In this document: one piece after another, positions 24,631-35,299 of the stretch | Layout: each line of letters starts with the position of its first letter | Numbering within the stretch: the first letter of the stretch is position 1 | NCBI RefSeq assembly: GCF_041435355.1 | Contig: NZ_CP108442.1 | Coordinates: 3,782,001 to 3,846,000 of the forward strand | Length of the DNA stretch: 64,000 nt | DNA from: Streptomyces sp. NBC_01276 | Lineage (GTDB): Bacteria; Actinomycetota; Actinomycetes; Streptomycetales; Streptomycetaceae | Direction: 5' to 3' | Program-made: the position numbers and the translations under genes | The notes under the pieces: generated by a model | Told to the model about the DNA's origin: nothing | What the model saw: only the letters and a program-made list of their open reading frames with translations | Database searches by the model: none

Positions 24631-25746
24631 ATGACAGCAGCAGGGAAGCATCAGGTGAGCCGGACCGAGAGCACCCGGCGCGTCGGCGGCCGACAGGGCC
24701 GGGCCGGCATCCGAGACGTGGCCGCCGCGGCGGGCGTCTCCATCACAACCGTCTCCGACGCGCTCAATGGCAAGGGGCGGCTGCCGGACGCCACCCGCCG
24801 CCACGTCCGCGAGGTCGCCGACCGGCTGGGCTACCGCCCCTCCGCGGCGGCCCGAACCCTCCGTACCGGCAAGTCCGGCCTCATCGGCCTGACCGTGACC
24901 ACGTACGGGGATGAACCTTTCACCTTCACCGAATTCGCGTACTTCGCCGAGATGGCACGGGCCGCCACCTCCGCCGCGCTGGCCCGTGGCTACGCCCTCG
25001 TCATCCTCCCCGCCACCTCACGACACGACGTCTGGTCCAACGTGGCCCTCGACGGAACCGTCGTGATCGACCCCTCCGACCACGATCCGGTCGTCAGCGA
25101 GCTGGTCCGCCAGGGGCTTCCCGTGGTCTCCGACGGCCGCCCGGCAGGCACCCTCCCCGTCACCGCCTGGGTCGACAACGACCACGAGGCCGCCGTCCTG
25201 GGCCTGCTCGACCACCTCGCCGCCGCCGGCGCCCGCCGCATCGGGCTGCTGACCGGCACCACCACCGACACCTACACCCGGCTCTCCACGACCGCCTACC
25301 TGAACTGGTGCGAACGCGTCGGCCAGGATCCCGTCTACGAGTCCTACCCCGCCCACGACCCGTGCGCCGGCGCCGTAGCCGCCGACCGCCTGCTCGCCCG
25401 GCCCGACCGGCCCGACGCCGTCTACGGGCTGTTCGACCCCAACGGCACCGACCTGCTCGCCGCCGCCCGGCGCTACGGCCTGCGCGTGCCCGAGGACCTG
25501 CTCCTCGTGTGCTGCAGCGAATCGACCGTCTACGCCAACACCGAACCGCCCATCACGACCCTCTCCCTCAAACCCCGCCGGATCGGCACCGCCGTCGTGC
25601 AGCTGCTGATCGACGCGATCGAGGGGGTCGGCACCGGACGCCCCGTGGAACAGGTCGTCCCGACCGAGCTGATCATCCGCACCTCCTCGCAGCGCAGGAC
25701 ACCCCGGACCACCGTCAGCCCACCCCGCTCGCCGGCCCAGGACTGA
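24631..25746 (+). CDS. LacI-family transcriptional regulator
   Basis: 371-residue regulator. The N-terminal helix-turn-helix is AGIRDVAAAAGVSITTVSDA with hinge PSAAARTLRTGKSGLIGL, followed by a periplasmic-binding-protein-like sensor domain (LPATSRHDVW, GLLDHLAAAGARRIGLLTG, PDAVYGLFDPNGTDLL, ITTLSLKPRRIG). The family normally binds a sugar or nucleoside. ATG 24631 lacks a Shine-Dalgarno but lies at leaderless distance from TAATAT; the GTG at 24655 has AGGGA in front and is an alternative start. No transporter or sugar operon adjoins it. Confidence 0.88.
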   Translation: MTAAGKHQVSRTESTRRVGGRQGRAGIRDVAAAAGVSITTVSDALNGKGRLPDATRRHVREVADRLGYRPSAAARTLRTGKSGLIGLTVTTYGDEPFTFTEFAYFAEMARAATSAALARGYALVILPATSRHDVWSNVALDGTVVIDPSDHDPVVSELVRQGLPVVSDGRPAGTLPVTAWVDNDHEAAVLGLLDHLAAAGARRIGLLTGTTTDTYTRLSTTAYLNWCERVGQDPVYESYPAHDPCAGAVAADRLLARPDRPDAVYGLFDPNGTDLLAAARRYGLRVPEDLLLVCCSESTVYANTEPPITTLSLKPRRIGTAVVQLLIDAIEGVGTGRPVEQVVPTELIIRTSSQRRTPRTTVSPPRSPAQD

Positions 25747-25943
25747 CCGCCACACCCACCCCCATGACGGAGCCGACGGCCCCGCCGAGGATTCAGCAAC
25801 ACCCATATCGGGAGAAAACAGCAGGAAGGATCGGCTCCGGACAGGATTCACCACCCCTGGTGCGTCACAGAGCGCGAGCCGCATTCCTATGATGGGCGCA
25901 CGACATCACGGACCCTCCGCCCAGGAGGCAGGAGGGTCCGCAG

Positions 25944-27218
25944 GTGTACGGCAGCGCGACGGTGGTGGAGGGGTCGATGACTCAGGGGGCCGGTCAGGGA
26001 CCCGCGATGCGGACGGACACGCTGCGGGACTTCCGGGTGCCGGTCTCCGAACCCGCACCGTACGCCGTGTCCGCCGTACTTCCCGGCGAAAGCCCGGTCT
26101 ACGGCGAGTACCCCGCGTACTACGCCGAAGGCGCACCCGCGGACCAGCGGCCGGGGTACCCGCCGGAGCCCGCGGGGCCCCCGGCGGTCGGCCCCGTCGC
26201 CTACCCCGAGACGGAGACCGTCCCGCACCAGCGGCCCTCCGCCCACGCGGAGTTCCCCGACGCGGACGCCGCCGACGACGGCTACACGCCCACCCGGCGC
26301 GACCTGCCCGTCATCGGGCGAGGCGCCGTCTCCGGCGGGCCCGGTGACACCGTCCAGGTCCACTACGTCCCCCAGGACGCCCCGGCCGCCGGTCCCGGTC
26401 CCCTGTACGTCGTCGGCGACGTACACGGCTACCTCGACGAGCTCGTCACGGAACTGCGGGCCCAGGACCTGATCGACGCCGACCACCACTGGTCCGCCGG
26501 GAACGCCCGGCTCTGGTTCCTCGGCGACTTCACCGACCGCGGCCCCGACGGCATCGGCGTCATCGACCTCGTCATGCGGCTGTCCGCCGAGGCCGCCGCC
26601 GCCGGCGGCTACTGCAAGGCCCTGATGGGCAATCACGAACTCCTGCTCATCGGTGCCAAGCGGTTCGGCGACACCCCGATCCAGTCCGGCGCGGGCACCG
26701 CCACCTTCCAGGCCGCCTGGCTCCTCAACGGCGGCCAGCGCACCGACATGGACCGGCTGGAGGACGTGCACCTGCAGTGGATGTCCCGGCTCGACGCGGC
26801 CACCCTGGCGGACGGACACCTGCTGCTGCACTCCGACACCACCGCCTACCTCGACTACGGCGACTCCATCGAGGACGTCAACGACACCATCCACGAGCTG
26901 CTCAACCGCCATGACGCGGACATCACGTGGGACCTCTTCAGGAAGTTCACCAAGCGCTTCGCCTTCCGCGACGAGGAAACCGGCCCCGGAGCCGTACGGG
27001 AACTCCTCGGCACCTACGGCGGCGGACGCGTCGTCCACGGCCACAGCCCGATCCCCTACCTGCTCGGGGAGGTGGGCACCGAGGACGGCGACGAGTCCCA
27101 CGGACCGGAGGCCGTCGACGGCCCGCACGTGTACGCGGACGGCCTGGCCATCGCGATGGACGGCGGCGTGACCATGGAGGGCAAGCTGCTCGTCGTTCAA
27201 CTACCTCTGCGCGACTGA
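25944..27218 (+). CDS. metallophosphoesterase (PPP-type)
   Basis: Protein of 424 residues: about 150 N-terminal residues rich in Pro, Tyr, Glu and Ala without predicted fold, then a calcineurin-like phosphoesterase. Metal motifs: GDVHGY, GDFTDRGPDG, GNHELLL, a later LLHSDT and VVHGHSPIP. The order fits serine/threonine protein phosphatases or ApaH-like hydrolases. GTG 25944 has AGGAGG upstream; ATG 25977 with GGAGG four bases before it is an alternative. TATGAT at 25888-25893 could be the -10 box. A terminator follows. Confidence 0.85.
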   Translation: MYGSATVVEGSMTQGAGQGPAMRTDTLRDFRVPVSEPAPYAVSAVLPGESPVYGEYPAYYAEGAPADQRPGYPPEPAGPPAVGPVAYPETETVPHQRPSAHAEFPDADAADDGYTPTRRDLPVIGRGAVSGGPGDTVQVHYVPQDAPAAGPGPLYVVGDVHGYLDELVTELRAQDLIDADHHWSAGNARLWFLGDFTDRGPDGIGVIDLVMRLSAEAAAAGGYCKALMGNHELLLIGAKRFGDTPIQSGAGTATFQAAWLLNGGQRTDMDRLEDVHLQWMSRLDAATLADGHLLLHSDTTAYLDYGDSIEDVNDTIHELLNRHDADITWDLFRKFTKRFAFRDEETGPGAVRELLGTYGGGRVVHGHSPIPYLLGEVGTEDGDESHGPEAVDGPHVYADGLAIAMDGGVTMEGKLLVVQLPLRD

Positions 27219-27247
27219 GCGTTCTCGGAGCGGGGTAATTCAGCAAA

Positions 27248-27272
27248 GCCCCTGTCACCGCGTGGCAGGGGC
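27248..27272 (+). terminator. terminator after the metallophosphoesterase gene
   Basis: GCCCCTGTCAC (27248-27258) and GTGGCAGGGGC (27262-27272) form an 11-pair stem, one of them G-T, with a three-base loop, 30 bases after the stop. Confidence 0.75.
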
Positions 27273-27372
27273 GCTCTACCATCGCTCTATCCGTAGCAGG
27301 CTCTCCTCCGTTTGTGCCGGCGCCCGGGTCTACGCGGGCATACCGGCTTGTACGGAGCACAGGGGGATGCAC

Positions 27373-28179
27373 ATGACCAGCGCTCCGCACCTGCTGACCG
27401 AAGACCGACCCGAGTTCGACCGGCTCCTCGACGAGGCGCTGCGCACGGCGGACGAACGGCCCGAACTCGCCACCCTCGGCGAACGGCTGAACGCCGAACA
27501 GTTGCGCACGATGGCGCTGAGTGCCAGCGCACTGCTCACCGCGGCTGCCGCCGCCGAGTACGACCACTACGTCAAGGTCCGCGAGGAACTGCGCGGAGAG
27601 GCCCTGACCGCCTCCGTGAGCAGCGTCGAGGACGACACCGGCCAGGAGGACGGGGCCGGTGCGAGCGCCGTGATCGCCGTCCTCGCGCCCGTCCTGGCGG
27701 GCACCGCCATGCTGATCTTCCTGCTGGTGGGCTACAGCCTGAAGATGATCGACCCCGAACCGGCCTTCGCCAGGACGATGTTGACGGCAGGCTGGCTCTT
27801 CGGTGGGCTGACCGTGGCCGCCCTGCTCTTCGCGGTGATCGGGCTCCTCGTGACGGCGATACGCAACAGCTCGACGGAGGTGGCGGCCGAGGAGGCCGTT
27901 CCGATACCCGACGAGCTCTCCCGGGCCCGCGAGGCCTGGCGCAACGCTCTGCTGGAGCGGGGCATCATGCCGTTCCTGCGCGACGCGCTCGCCGACCCCA
28001 GTGCCGGGACCGGCTACCCCGTACCCCGCACGCCGGGGGCCGGGCGCATCCCCAACCTGGGATACACCCGGCCCGACTTCACCAGCCCGGGACCTCGCTC
28101 ACAGGGCCCCCGGCCCGGCTACACCCCGCCGGACTTCACCAGCCCCGACTTCGGCGGCCCGGAGCACGAGCCGGAGTAG
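27373..28179 (+). CDS. conserved membrane protein with proline-rich repeated tail
   Basis: 268 residues, function not recognised. The first 85 residues are charged and helical (EFDRLLDEALRTADERPELATL, AEYDHYVKVREELRGEAL). Two membrane helices follow at about 97-120 and 133-160, and the tail carries two near-repeats, GYTRPDFTSPG and GYTPPDFTSPD. ATG 27373 is chosen because GGGGG lies six bases upstream; the ATG six bases earlier would leave no spacing. It probably sits in the cytoplasmic membrane with both ends inside. Confidence 0.65.
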   Translation: MTSAPHLLTEDRPEFDRLLDEALRTADERPELATLGERLNAEQLRTMALSASALLTAAAAAEYDHYVKVREELRGEALTASVSSVEDDTGQEDGAGASAVIAVLAPVLAGTAMLIFLLVGYSLKMIDPEPAFARTMLTAGWLFGGLTVAALLFAVIGLLVTAIRNSSTEVAAEEAVPIPDELSRAREAWRNALLERGIMPFLRDALADPSAGTGYPVPRTPGAGRIPNLGYTRPDFTSPGPRSQGPRPGYTPPDFTSPDFGGPEHEPE

Positions 28180-28208
28180 ACCGGCCCCGGGGAACCGCAC
28201 CGGCTGAT

Positions 28209-28222
28209 GTTTCACGTGAAAC
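28209..28222. other. parS site
   Basis: Exact GTTTCACGTGAAAC in the convergent gap after the membrane-protein gene, next to a strong palindromic terminator. Confidence 0.95.
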
Positions 28223-28228
28223 CACGCT

Positions 28229-28254
28229 CCGGGCGCCGGGTACCCGGCGCCCGG
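28229..28254. terminator. bidirectional terminator (26-bp palindrome)
   Basis: A perfect GC-rich palindrome (left arm starts CCGGGCGCCGGGT) lies between the convergent membrane-protein and aldo/keto reductase genes, six bases from the parS. Confidence 0.7.
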
Positions 28255-28284
28255 CAACGGGTGTCCGATGGCGGACGCGCCCGG

Positions 28285-29340
28285 CTACGCCGCGGCCCGG
28301 TCGTGCAGCGTCCGTCGCCGCTGAGAGACGTCCGTCAGGGCCGGCGCGCGCCAGACACCGTCCGGGTGGTAGAGGTTCACGCCCGGTGCGACGATCTCGT
28401 CGATCCGGTCCAGCACCGCGTCGTCGAGCACCAGACCGGCCCCCTTCACCAGGGACTCCATCTGCTCCATGGTCCGCGGTCCGATGATCACCGAGGTGAC
28501 CGCCGGGTGCGCGACGGGGAAGGCGACCGCCAGCTCCGGCAGGGTGCAGCCGATCTCCTCGGCCAGCGCGACGAGCTGTTCCACGGCCTCCAGCTTGGCG
28601 ACGTTGACGGGGATCGCCGGATCGAAGCGCGCAGGATTCAGCGCCGCCCGCCCCGAGGTCAGGTCGACGGGCCGGCCGAGCCGTTGCTTCCCGCTCAGGA
28701 AGCCCGAGGCCAGCGGACTCCAGGTCAGCACGCCCATCCCGTAGCGCCGGGCGACCGGCAGGACGTCGGCCTCGATCCCCCTCGCCAGGATCGAGTACGG
28801 CGGCTGCTCGGTCCGGAAGCGCTGCAGCGCCCGCCGCTCGGCGACGTGATGGGCCTCGACCAGTTCCTCAGCCGGAAAGGTCGAGCACCCGAAGGAGCGG
28901 ATCTTCCCCGCCGTGACGAGGTCACCGAGGACGGACAGCGTCTCCTCGACATCGGTCGTGTGGTCCGGGCGGTGCACCTGGTAGAGGTCGATCCAGTCGG
29001 TGTCCAGCCTCCGCAGGCTGTCCTCCACGGCCCGGACGATCCAGCGCCGTGAATTGCCGCTGCGATTGCGTCCCTCTCCCATCTGGAAGTGGACTTTCGT
29101 GGCCAGGACGACGTCGTCGCGCCGCCCCTTGAGCGCCTTGCCGACGATCACTTCGGACTCTCCGGCGGAGTACATGTCCGCGGTGTCGACGAAGTTGACG
29201 CCCAGGTCGAGCGCGGCATGGATGATCCGGCCGCACTCCTCGTGATCGGGGTTCCCCACTGCCCCGAACATCATCGTTCCGAGGCAGTGCGCACTCACCT
29301 CGATGCCGGTCCCGCCCAAGTTTCGGTATCGCATGGTCAT
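28285..29340 (-). CDS. aldo/keto reductase
   Basis: NADPH-dependent (beta/alpha)8 oxidoreductase of 351 residues. The catalytic tetrad is visible: D and Y in FVDTADMYSAGESE, K in VVLATKVHF, H in DLYQVHRPD. The cofactor-binding C-terminal part includes GPRTMEQMES. It matches the YghZ/YajO-like bacterial AKRs; physiological substrate unknown. ATG 29340 is used, with a second ATG two codons later. It follows thiC in the same direction but a terminator hairpin separates them. Confidence 0.92.
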   Translation of the reverse strand: MTMRYRNLGGTGIEVSAHCLGTMMFGAVGNPDHEECGRIIHAALDLGVNFVDTADMYSAGESEVIVGKALKGRRDDVVLATKVHFQMGEGRNRSGNSRRWIVRAVEDSLRRLDTDWIDLYQVHRPDHTTDVEETLSVLGDLVTAGKIRSFGCSTFPAEELVEAHHVAERRALQRFRTEQPPYSILARGIEADVLPVARRYGMGVLTWSPLASGFLSGKQRLGRPVDLTSGRAALNPARFDPAIPVNVAKLEAVEQLVALAEEIGCTLPELAVAFPVAHPAVTSVIIGPRTMEQMESLVKGAGLVLDDAVLDRIDEIVAPGVNLYHPDGVWRAPALTDVSQRRRTLHDRAAA

Positions 29341-29453
29341 GCGGCCGCACTCTAGGAGCTGGAGCCCACTCCAGGGCAAGACCATTCCACCGGTCAACCG
29401 CAGCCGGCTTTCGGGACACCCCCGCTCCCGGCCCCGCCGGACCGGGGCGGGAC

Positions 29454-29486
29454 GGGCCCGCGACTCCCCCCATGGGTCGCGGGTCC
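29454..29486 (-). terminator. terminator after thiC
   Basis: GGGCCCGCGAC (29454-29464) pairs with GTCGCGGGTCC (29476-29486): 11 pairs, one G-T, loop of 11 bases, 24 bases beyond the thiC stop. Confidence 0.65.
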
Positions 29487-29509
29487 GTCCGTGTCCGGGG
29501 TGCCCCGGG

Positions 29510-31430
<1,921 letters not shown>

Positions 31431-31508
31431 TGCAAAGTAGCCCCCACGCTAGCGTCATCTGTGGCGTGCTGAACAGTGGGCCCCCTCATCTCTTGCGATG
31501 ATCTGCCG

Positions 31509-32912
31509 GTGACGTCCTTGCCGCAGCCCCCCACCACGCCCACGGACCCCCACGGCCACACCGGTCACGATCACGCGTCCCACGGACATGCGACCGGTGC
31601 CTCCCACAGCGGGCACGGCGGCCACGGCCACAGCCATGGCCACGGGCCGGCGGCCCCGGTCTCCAAGCACCTGCGCAAGGTGATCGCCGCCGTGCTGATC
31701 CCTTTCGCCGCAGCCGTCTTCGTCGGCATGGCCGTGCTCTGGCCGGGCGGGGCCCCCGCCCACCAGCGCACCGGCGTGGGCTTCGACCGCCAGACCCAAC
31801 AGGGCACGGTCGTCGCCTTGGCAAAGGTTGACTGCAAATCAGTGAACGCCTCCCAGGTGCCGCCCACCGGCGACACCTCCACCCCGGAGGGCCGTGAGGC
31901 GCAGGCCGCGCAGACCGGGGAGTGCAAGAAGGCGACGGTCGAGGTCGCCGGCGGACCGGACAAGGGCCGGGCGTTCTTCGAGATCGTCCAGCCCGGCGCC
32001 CCACGGCAGTTGGAGAAGGGCCAGGAGGTGGTGGTCGCGTACGCCCCCGACGCGCCGCGGGACCTCCAGTACTCCGTCGTCGACGTGAACCGCAAGCTGC
32101 CCCTGGCCCTGCTGGCCGGGATCTTCGCGCTCGCGGTCGTGGTGGTCGGGCGGATGCGCGGGGTGTTCGCGCTCGTCGCCCTGGTGGTGAGCTTCGCGAT
32201 CCTGACGCTGTTCATCCTGCCGGCGATCCTCCAGGGCTCGAACCCCCTGCTCGTCGCCGTCATCGGAGCCAGCGCGATCATGCTGATCGCCCTCTACATG
32301 TGCCACGGCCTGACGGCCAGGACCTCGGTCGCCGTCCTCGGCACCCTCGTCTCGCTGCTGCTGATCGGGCTGCTGGGCTCGCTCTTCATCGACTGGGCCT
32401 TCCTGAGCGGCAACACGGACGACAACACCGGGCTGATCCACGGCCTCTACCCGCACATCGACATGAGCGGTTTGCTCCTCGCGGGCGTGATCATCGGCTC
32501 GCTCGGCGTCCTCGACGACGTCACCGTGACGCAGACCTCGGCGGTCTGGGAACTCCATCAGGCCGACCCGGGAATGGGACCGCGCGGCCTGTACCGGGCG
32601 GCCATCCGGATCGGCCGCGACCACATCGCCTCGGTCGTCAACACCCTGGTGCTGGCCTACGCGGGCGCCGCGCTGCCCCTGCTGCTGCTGTTCTCGATCG
32701 CGAACAGCAGCATGGGGTCGGTGGCCAACAGCGAGTTGGTCGCGGAGGAGATCATCCGCACCCTCGTGGGCTCCATCGGGCTCGTGGCCTCCGTCCCCGT
32801 CACCACCGCGCTCGCCGCCCTGGTGGTTTCCGCCGACCGGACGGGCTCGCCGGCCGCCGCCGCGGTACCGCAGCCCGCGCGCGGTGGCCGGGGCCGTCGG
32901 CGCAAGCGCTGA
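31509..32912 (+). CDS. YibE/F-family membrane protein with histidine-rich N-terminus
   Basis: 467 residues. Residues about 12-45 are a cytoplasmic His/Gly/Ser stretch (HGHTGHDHASHGHATGASH and on), followed by a membrane anchor, an extracytoplasmic domain of about 110 residues, then seven or so membrane helices typical of YibE/F (LGVLDDVTVTQTSAVWELH, GRDHIASVVNTLVLAYAGAALPLLL). The family is uncharacterised; the histidines suggest metal binding, and a transport role is only inferred. GTG 31509 is preferred; the frame opens 11 codons earlier. Divergent from thiC, convergent with ssgA. Confidence 0.85.
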   Translation: MTSLPQPPTTPTDPHGHTGHDHASHGHATGASHSGHGGHGHSHGHGPAAPVSKHLRKVIAAVLIPFAAAVFVGMAVLWPGGAPAHQRTGVGFDRQTQQGTVVALAKVDCKSVNASQVPPTGDTSTPEGREAQAAQTGECKKATVEVAGGPDKGRAFFEIVQPGAPRQLEKGQEVVVAYAPDAPRDLQYSVVDVNRKLPLALLAGIFALAVVVVGRMRGVFALVALVVSFAILTLFILPAILQGSNPLLVAVIGASAIMLIALYMCHGLTARTSVAVLGTLVSLLLIGLLGSLFIDWAFLSGNTDDNTGLIHGLYPHIDMSGLLLAGVIIGSLGVLDDVTVTQTSAVWELHQADPGMGPRGLYRAAIRIGRDHIASVVNTLVLAYAGAALPLLLLFSIANSSMGSVANSELVAEEIIRTLVGSIGLVASVPVTTALAALVVSADRTGSPAAAAVPQPARGGRGRRRKR

Positions 32913-32924
32913 GGGGACGTCGGG

Positions 32925-33374
32925 TCAGCCCGCGTTCTGCCCGTTCTGGCGCGCCTCGGCGAGGATCTTGCCGAGCTCCTCGTCGAGGTTCTCCTCGAAG
33001 TCGCCGAGGTTGCGCTCCTGACCGAGCGGAACCAGCCGGTCCGTGCGGTCGAGGAAGGCGACGAGCGGCGCCGCACTCGCGCGGAACAGGGCCCGGTCAC
33101 AGCCCACCTGGAGGCGGATGTGGACGTCGGACAGCTCCTCCGGGTGGGTGGGGGCGATGTGCACATCGCCGTCACCGCACGGCTTGTTGATGCCGTCGAG
33201 AAGCAGTTCCCGGCCGAACGCCCAGGTCACGGGGGCGTCTCCGGGAAGGTGGAAGGTCAGGCGTACCGCGTAGGGGTCACGAGCCTCGTATCCGAGTTCC
33301 ACCGGGATCCGGAACGCGAGCTCCTCGGAAACGAGGAAGCTCATCATGACCTCTGCCTGTACCGACTCTCGCAT
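32925..33374 (-). CDS. ssgA: sporulation septation protein SsgA
   Basis: SsgA-like protein of 149 residues, found only in morphologically complex actinomycetes. SsgA marks sites of future septation and peptidoglycan remodelling and is needed for sporulation septa. The sequence matches SsgA proper: MRESVQAEVMMSFLVSEEL, the family core DPYAVRLTFHLPGDAPVTWAFGR (split: DPYAVRLTFHLPGD, APVTWAFGRELLLDG), and APLVAFLDRTDRLVPLGQE. The ssgR gene directly upstream confirms it. Start is the ATG at 33374. Expression normally depends on SsgR. Confidence 0.96.
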   Translation of the reverse strand: MRESVQAEVMMSFLVSEELAFRIPVELGYEARDPYAVRLTFHLPGDAPVTWAFGRELLLDGINKPCGDGDVHIAPTHPEELSDVHIRLQVGCDRALFRASAAPLVAFLDRTDRLVPLGQERNLGDFEENLDEELGKILAEARQNGQNAG

Positions 33375-33470
33375 TGCCTACCCCGCTGTAGTGGAAGTGG
33401 CCAGGAATGTCCCCCAGGGCCCTCTTGACAAGAGTGGTGTAAGCGATTGCAGATCACAAGGAGTGAGTTT

Positions 33471-34241
33471 TCAGATACTGATAGAGAACGAGAGGGTGCT
33501 CAACAGCGCGCCTACTTCACTCCGTAGCCGATCGACCGCAGAGAGCAATCGGTCCTGCTGGTGCAGGGGGAGAGAAATCGCCATGGTCGCGGCGGTGTCG
33601 CCGGCGGTGATCGGAATGGCCGCGCACACCGTGCCCAGGGAGTACTCCTGCCTCTCGGTCACGGGCTGCATCCGCTCCAGGGAGCCGATCCGTTCCTCCA
33701 GTGCGCTCATGTCCCGCACGGTGTAGGGCGTGATGCTCTCGACCGGATGGCGGTCGTAGTACTCCCTGCGCGTCTTCTCGTCGAGCTGGCCGAGCAGGCA
33801 CTGCCCGATGGCGTGCGCGTGGCCGGTCTCGCGGAAGTCGGCCCACTCTTCGCAGGCCGGGCGCGCGGGAGTGTCCGATACGCCCACGACTTCGATCTCA
33901 CCCTCACGGTAGACCGCGAAGTAGACGGGGGCCCCGACCACGTCACGGAAGTGCGCGAGCGAGTCGAGGATCATGCTGCGACGTTTCTGCTGAAGTCCAC
34001 CGCCCGCCAGCCTGCCGGCCGCGGCGCCGAGGACGAACACACCGCCCTCCCGCCGCAGATAGCCCTCGTGGGTGAGCGTGCGCAACAGGTGGTACGCCGT
34101 GGGGAGCGGCAGCCCGGCTTCCCGCGCCAGTTGCTTCGCCGGGGCTCCCTCTCGATGGGATCCCGCCGCTTCCAGCAGCCTCAGCGCCCGCTGCACCGAA
34201 CCGATCAGGGTCGGCACACCGACGTTGTGAACCGAAGCCAA
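33471..34241 (-). CDS. ssgR: IclR-family activator SsgR
   Basis: Transcriptional regulator of 256 residues. An IclR winged helix occupies about 10-75 (GSVQRALRLLEAAG, AKQLAREAGLPLPTAYHLLRTL), then the IclR effector domain (LDSLAHFRDVVGAPVYFAVY, AHAIGQCLLGQLDE, YSLGTVCAAIPI). In S. coelicolor and S. griseus the orthologue activates ssgA, which lies 96 bases downstream here. The frame begins with TTG at 34241; GTGs inside the first codons (VPT, VQR) are alternatives, so the N-terminus is not certain. The 257 bases upstream (34242-34498) hold no gene. Confidence 0.93.
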   Translation of the reverse strand: MASVHNVGVPTLIGSVQRALRLLEAAGSHREGAPAKQLAREAGLPLPTAYHLLRTLTHEGYLRREGGVFVLGAAAGRLAGGGLQQKRRSMILDSLAHFRDVVGAPVYFAVYREGEIEVVGVSDTPARPACEEWADFRETGHAHAIGQCLLGQLDEKTRREYYDRHPVESITPYTVRDMSALEERIGSLERMQPVTERQEYSLGTVCAAIPITAGDTAATMAISLPLHQQDRLLSAVDRLRSEVGALLSTLSFSISI

Positions 34242-34498
34242 AGCTCACCCCCAGGCGTGGCGGCGGGCTTCGGGGGAGCCCGCCCTGCGGGGGCCGCCCC
34301 CGCGTGCACCGTGACTCCTGGGGTTGTCGCCGGCGGCCGCTCGACGTGACCGCCTCTTCGAGCAGGGGTACGGGCTGCCCGTGCCCAGGAAACAGCACGG
34401 ATTGTCACTCTAACCACCGGTTACCGGCGAGTGGGCGGTTTGCCCGGCACCGTTCCCCCGCCTGGGTCAATCGTGGTACCGCTCCCGGGTGGTGCGTC

Positions 34499-34726
34499 CT
34501 ACCAGTCGCCCGCGGAGGACTTCGAACCGCTGCCCGTGAACTTCTTGACCATGAAGATCAGGCCACCGACGAGGGCGACGAAGAGCAGTGCCTTGAAGAC
34601 GAAGGCGATCAGCGTGCCGATGATGGTGGTGATCACCCCGCCGAAGACGAAGATCGCCAGCAGCGGTACCGCGACCCACTTGACCCACCAGGGCATGCCC
34701 GCGAATGCCGCTCGGATGCCGTCCAT
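34499..34726 (-). CDS. small membrane protein, DUF5326 type
   Basis: 75 residues with two hydrophobic helices (WWVKWVAVPLLAIFVFGGVITTIIGTLIAF in part, and ALLFVALVGGLIFMVKKF) and a Ser/Gly/Lys tail. Matches the short streptomycete DUF5326 proteins, for which no function is known. Start ATG at 34726. Confidence 0.75.
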   Translation of the reverse strand: MDGIRAAFAGMPWWVKWVAVPLLAIFVFGGVITTIIGTLIAFVFKALLFVALVGGLIFMVKKFTGSGSKSSAGDW

Positions 34727-34888
34727 GTCCCTACCTCTTCCTCGTCCGTGACTTCCTGCTCCGATGCTAGGAGCGCACGGCGCGGCGCGGGGGCCCGCGA
34801 GCCCTCGGAACCCCCTGATCCGCCCCCTAGGGGGACCGGGCCCGCGACCCTCAGCCGGCGGGCCGGTCAGCCCGCCGGTCCGGCGGCG

Positions 34889-35206
34889 TCAGGCCTCCGG
34901 CGGGGAGAAGACCACCATCACCTTCAACGGCTCGGTGATGTGGTGGAACCTGTGCGGCACCCCGGCCGGTACGTAGACGACGCTGCCGTTCGCGACCGTC
35001 GTGGTATCCTCCCCCACCGTGATCGACGCCCGCCCGCTGACCACGAAGTAGACCTCGTCCTGCCGGTGCGGCTGCTGCGGATCGCTCTGGCCGGCGTCGA
35101 GGGCGTACAGCCCGACCGACATGTTGCGCTCCCGCAGGAACTGGAGGTACGCGCCGTCGTTGGCGGCCCGCTCCGCTTCGAGCTCGTCCAGCCTGAAGGC
35201 CTTCAT
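34889..35206 (-). CDS. cupin-domain protein
   Basis: Single-domain cupin of 105 residues. Motif 1 (PHRQDEVYFVVSGRASITV) has H, E-type metal ligands in the form HxxxDExYFVxxG, and motif 2 is YVPAGVPHRFHH. It should bind one metal ion; such small cupins include dioxygenases, isomerases and ligand sensors, and which applies is unknown. Start is the ATG at 35206; the longer upstream frame is not credible. Confidence 0.83.
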   Translation of the reverse strand: MKAFRLDELEAERAANDGAYLQFLRERNMSVGLYALDAGQSDPQQPHRQDEVYFVVSGRASITVGEDTTTVANGSVVYVPAGVPHRFHHITEPLKVMVVFSPPEA

Positions 35207-35299
35207 CGTTGCCGTTCCCCTTGCCCTTGCTCGGTGGTGCCGTGGGATCCGCTGATCTGACGATGTCCCACCCGGTTCTTCTCTGCCACGATCAGACAC

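Noticed and set aside
32925..34241. TTA (bldA-dependent) codons in ssgA, ssgR and other genes
   Set aside because: The occurrences of TAA/TTA triplets I checked inside genes were out of frame; none in ssgA or ssgR. The scan was by eye and not exhaustive.
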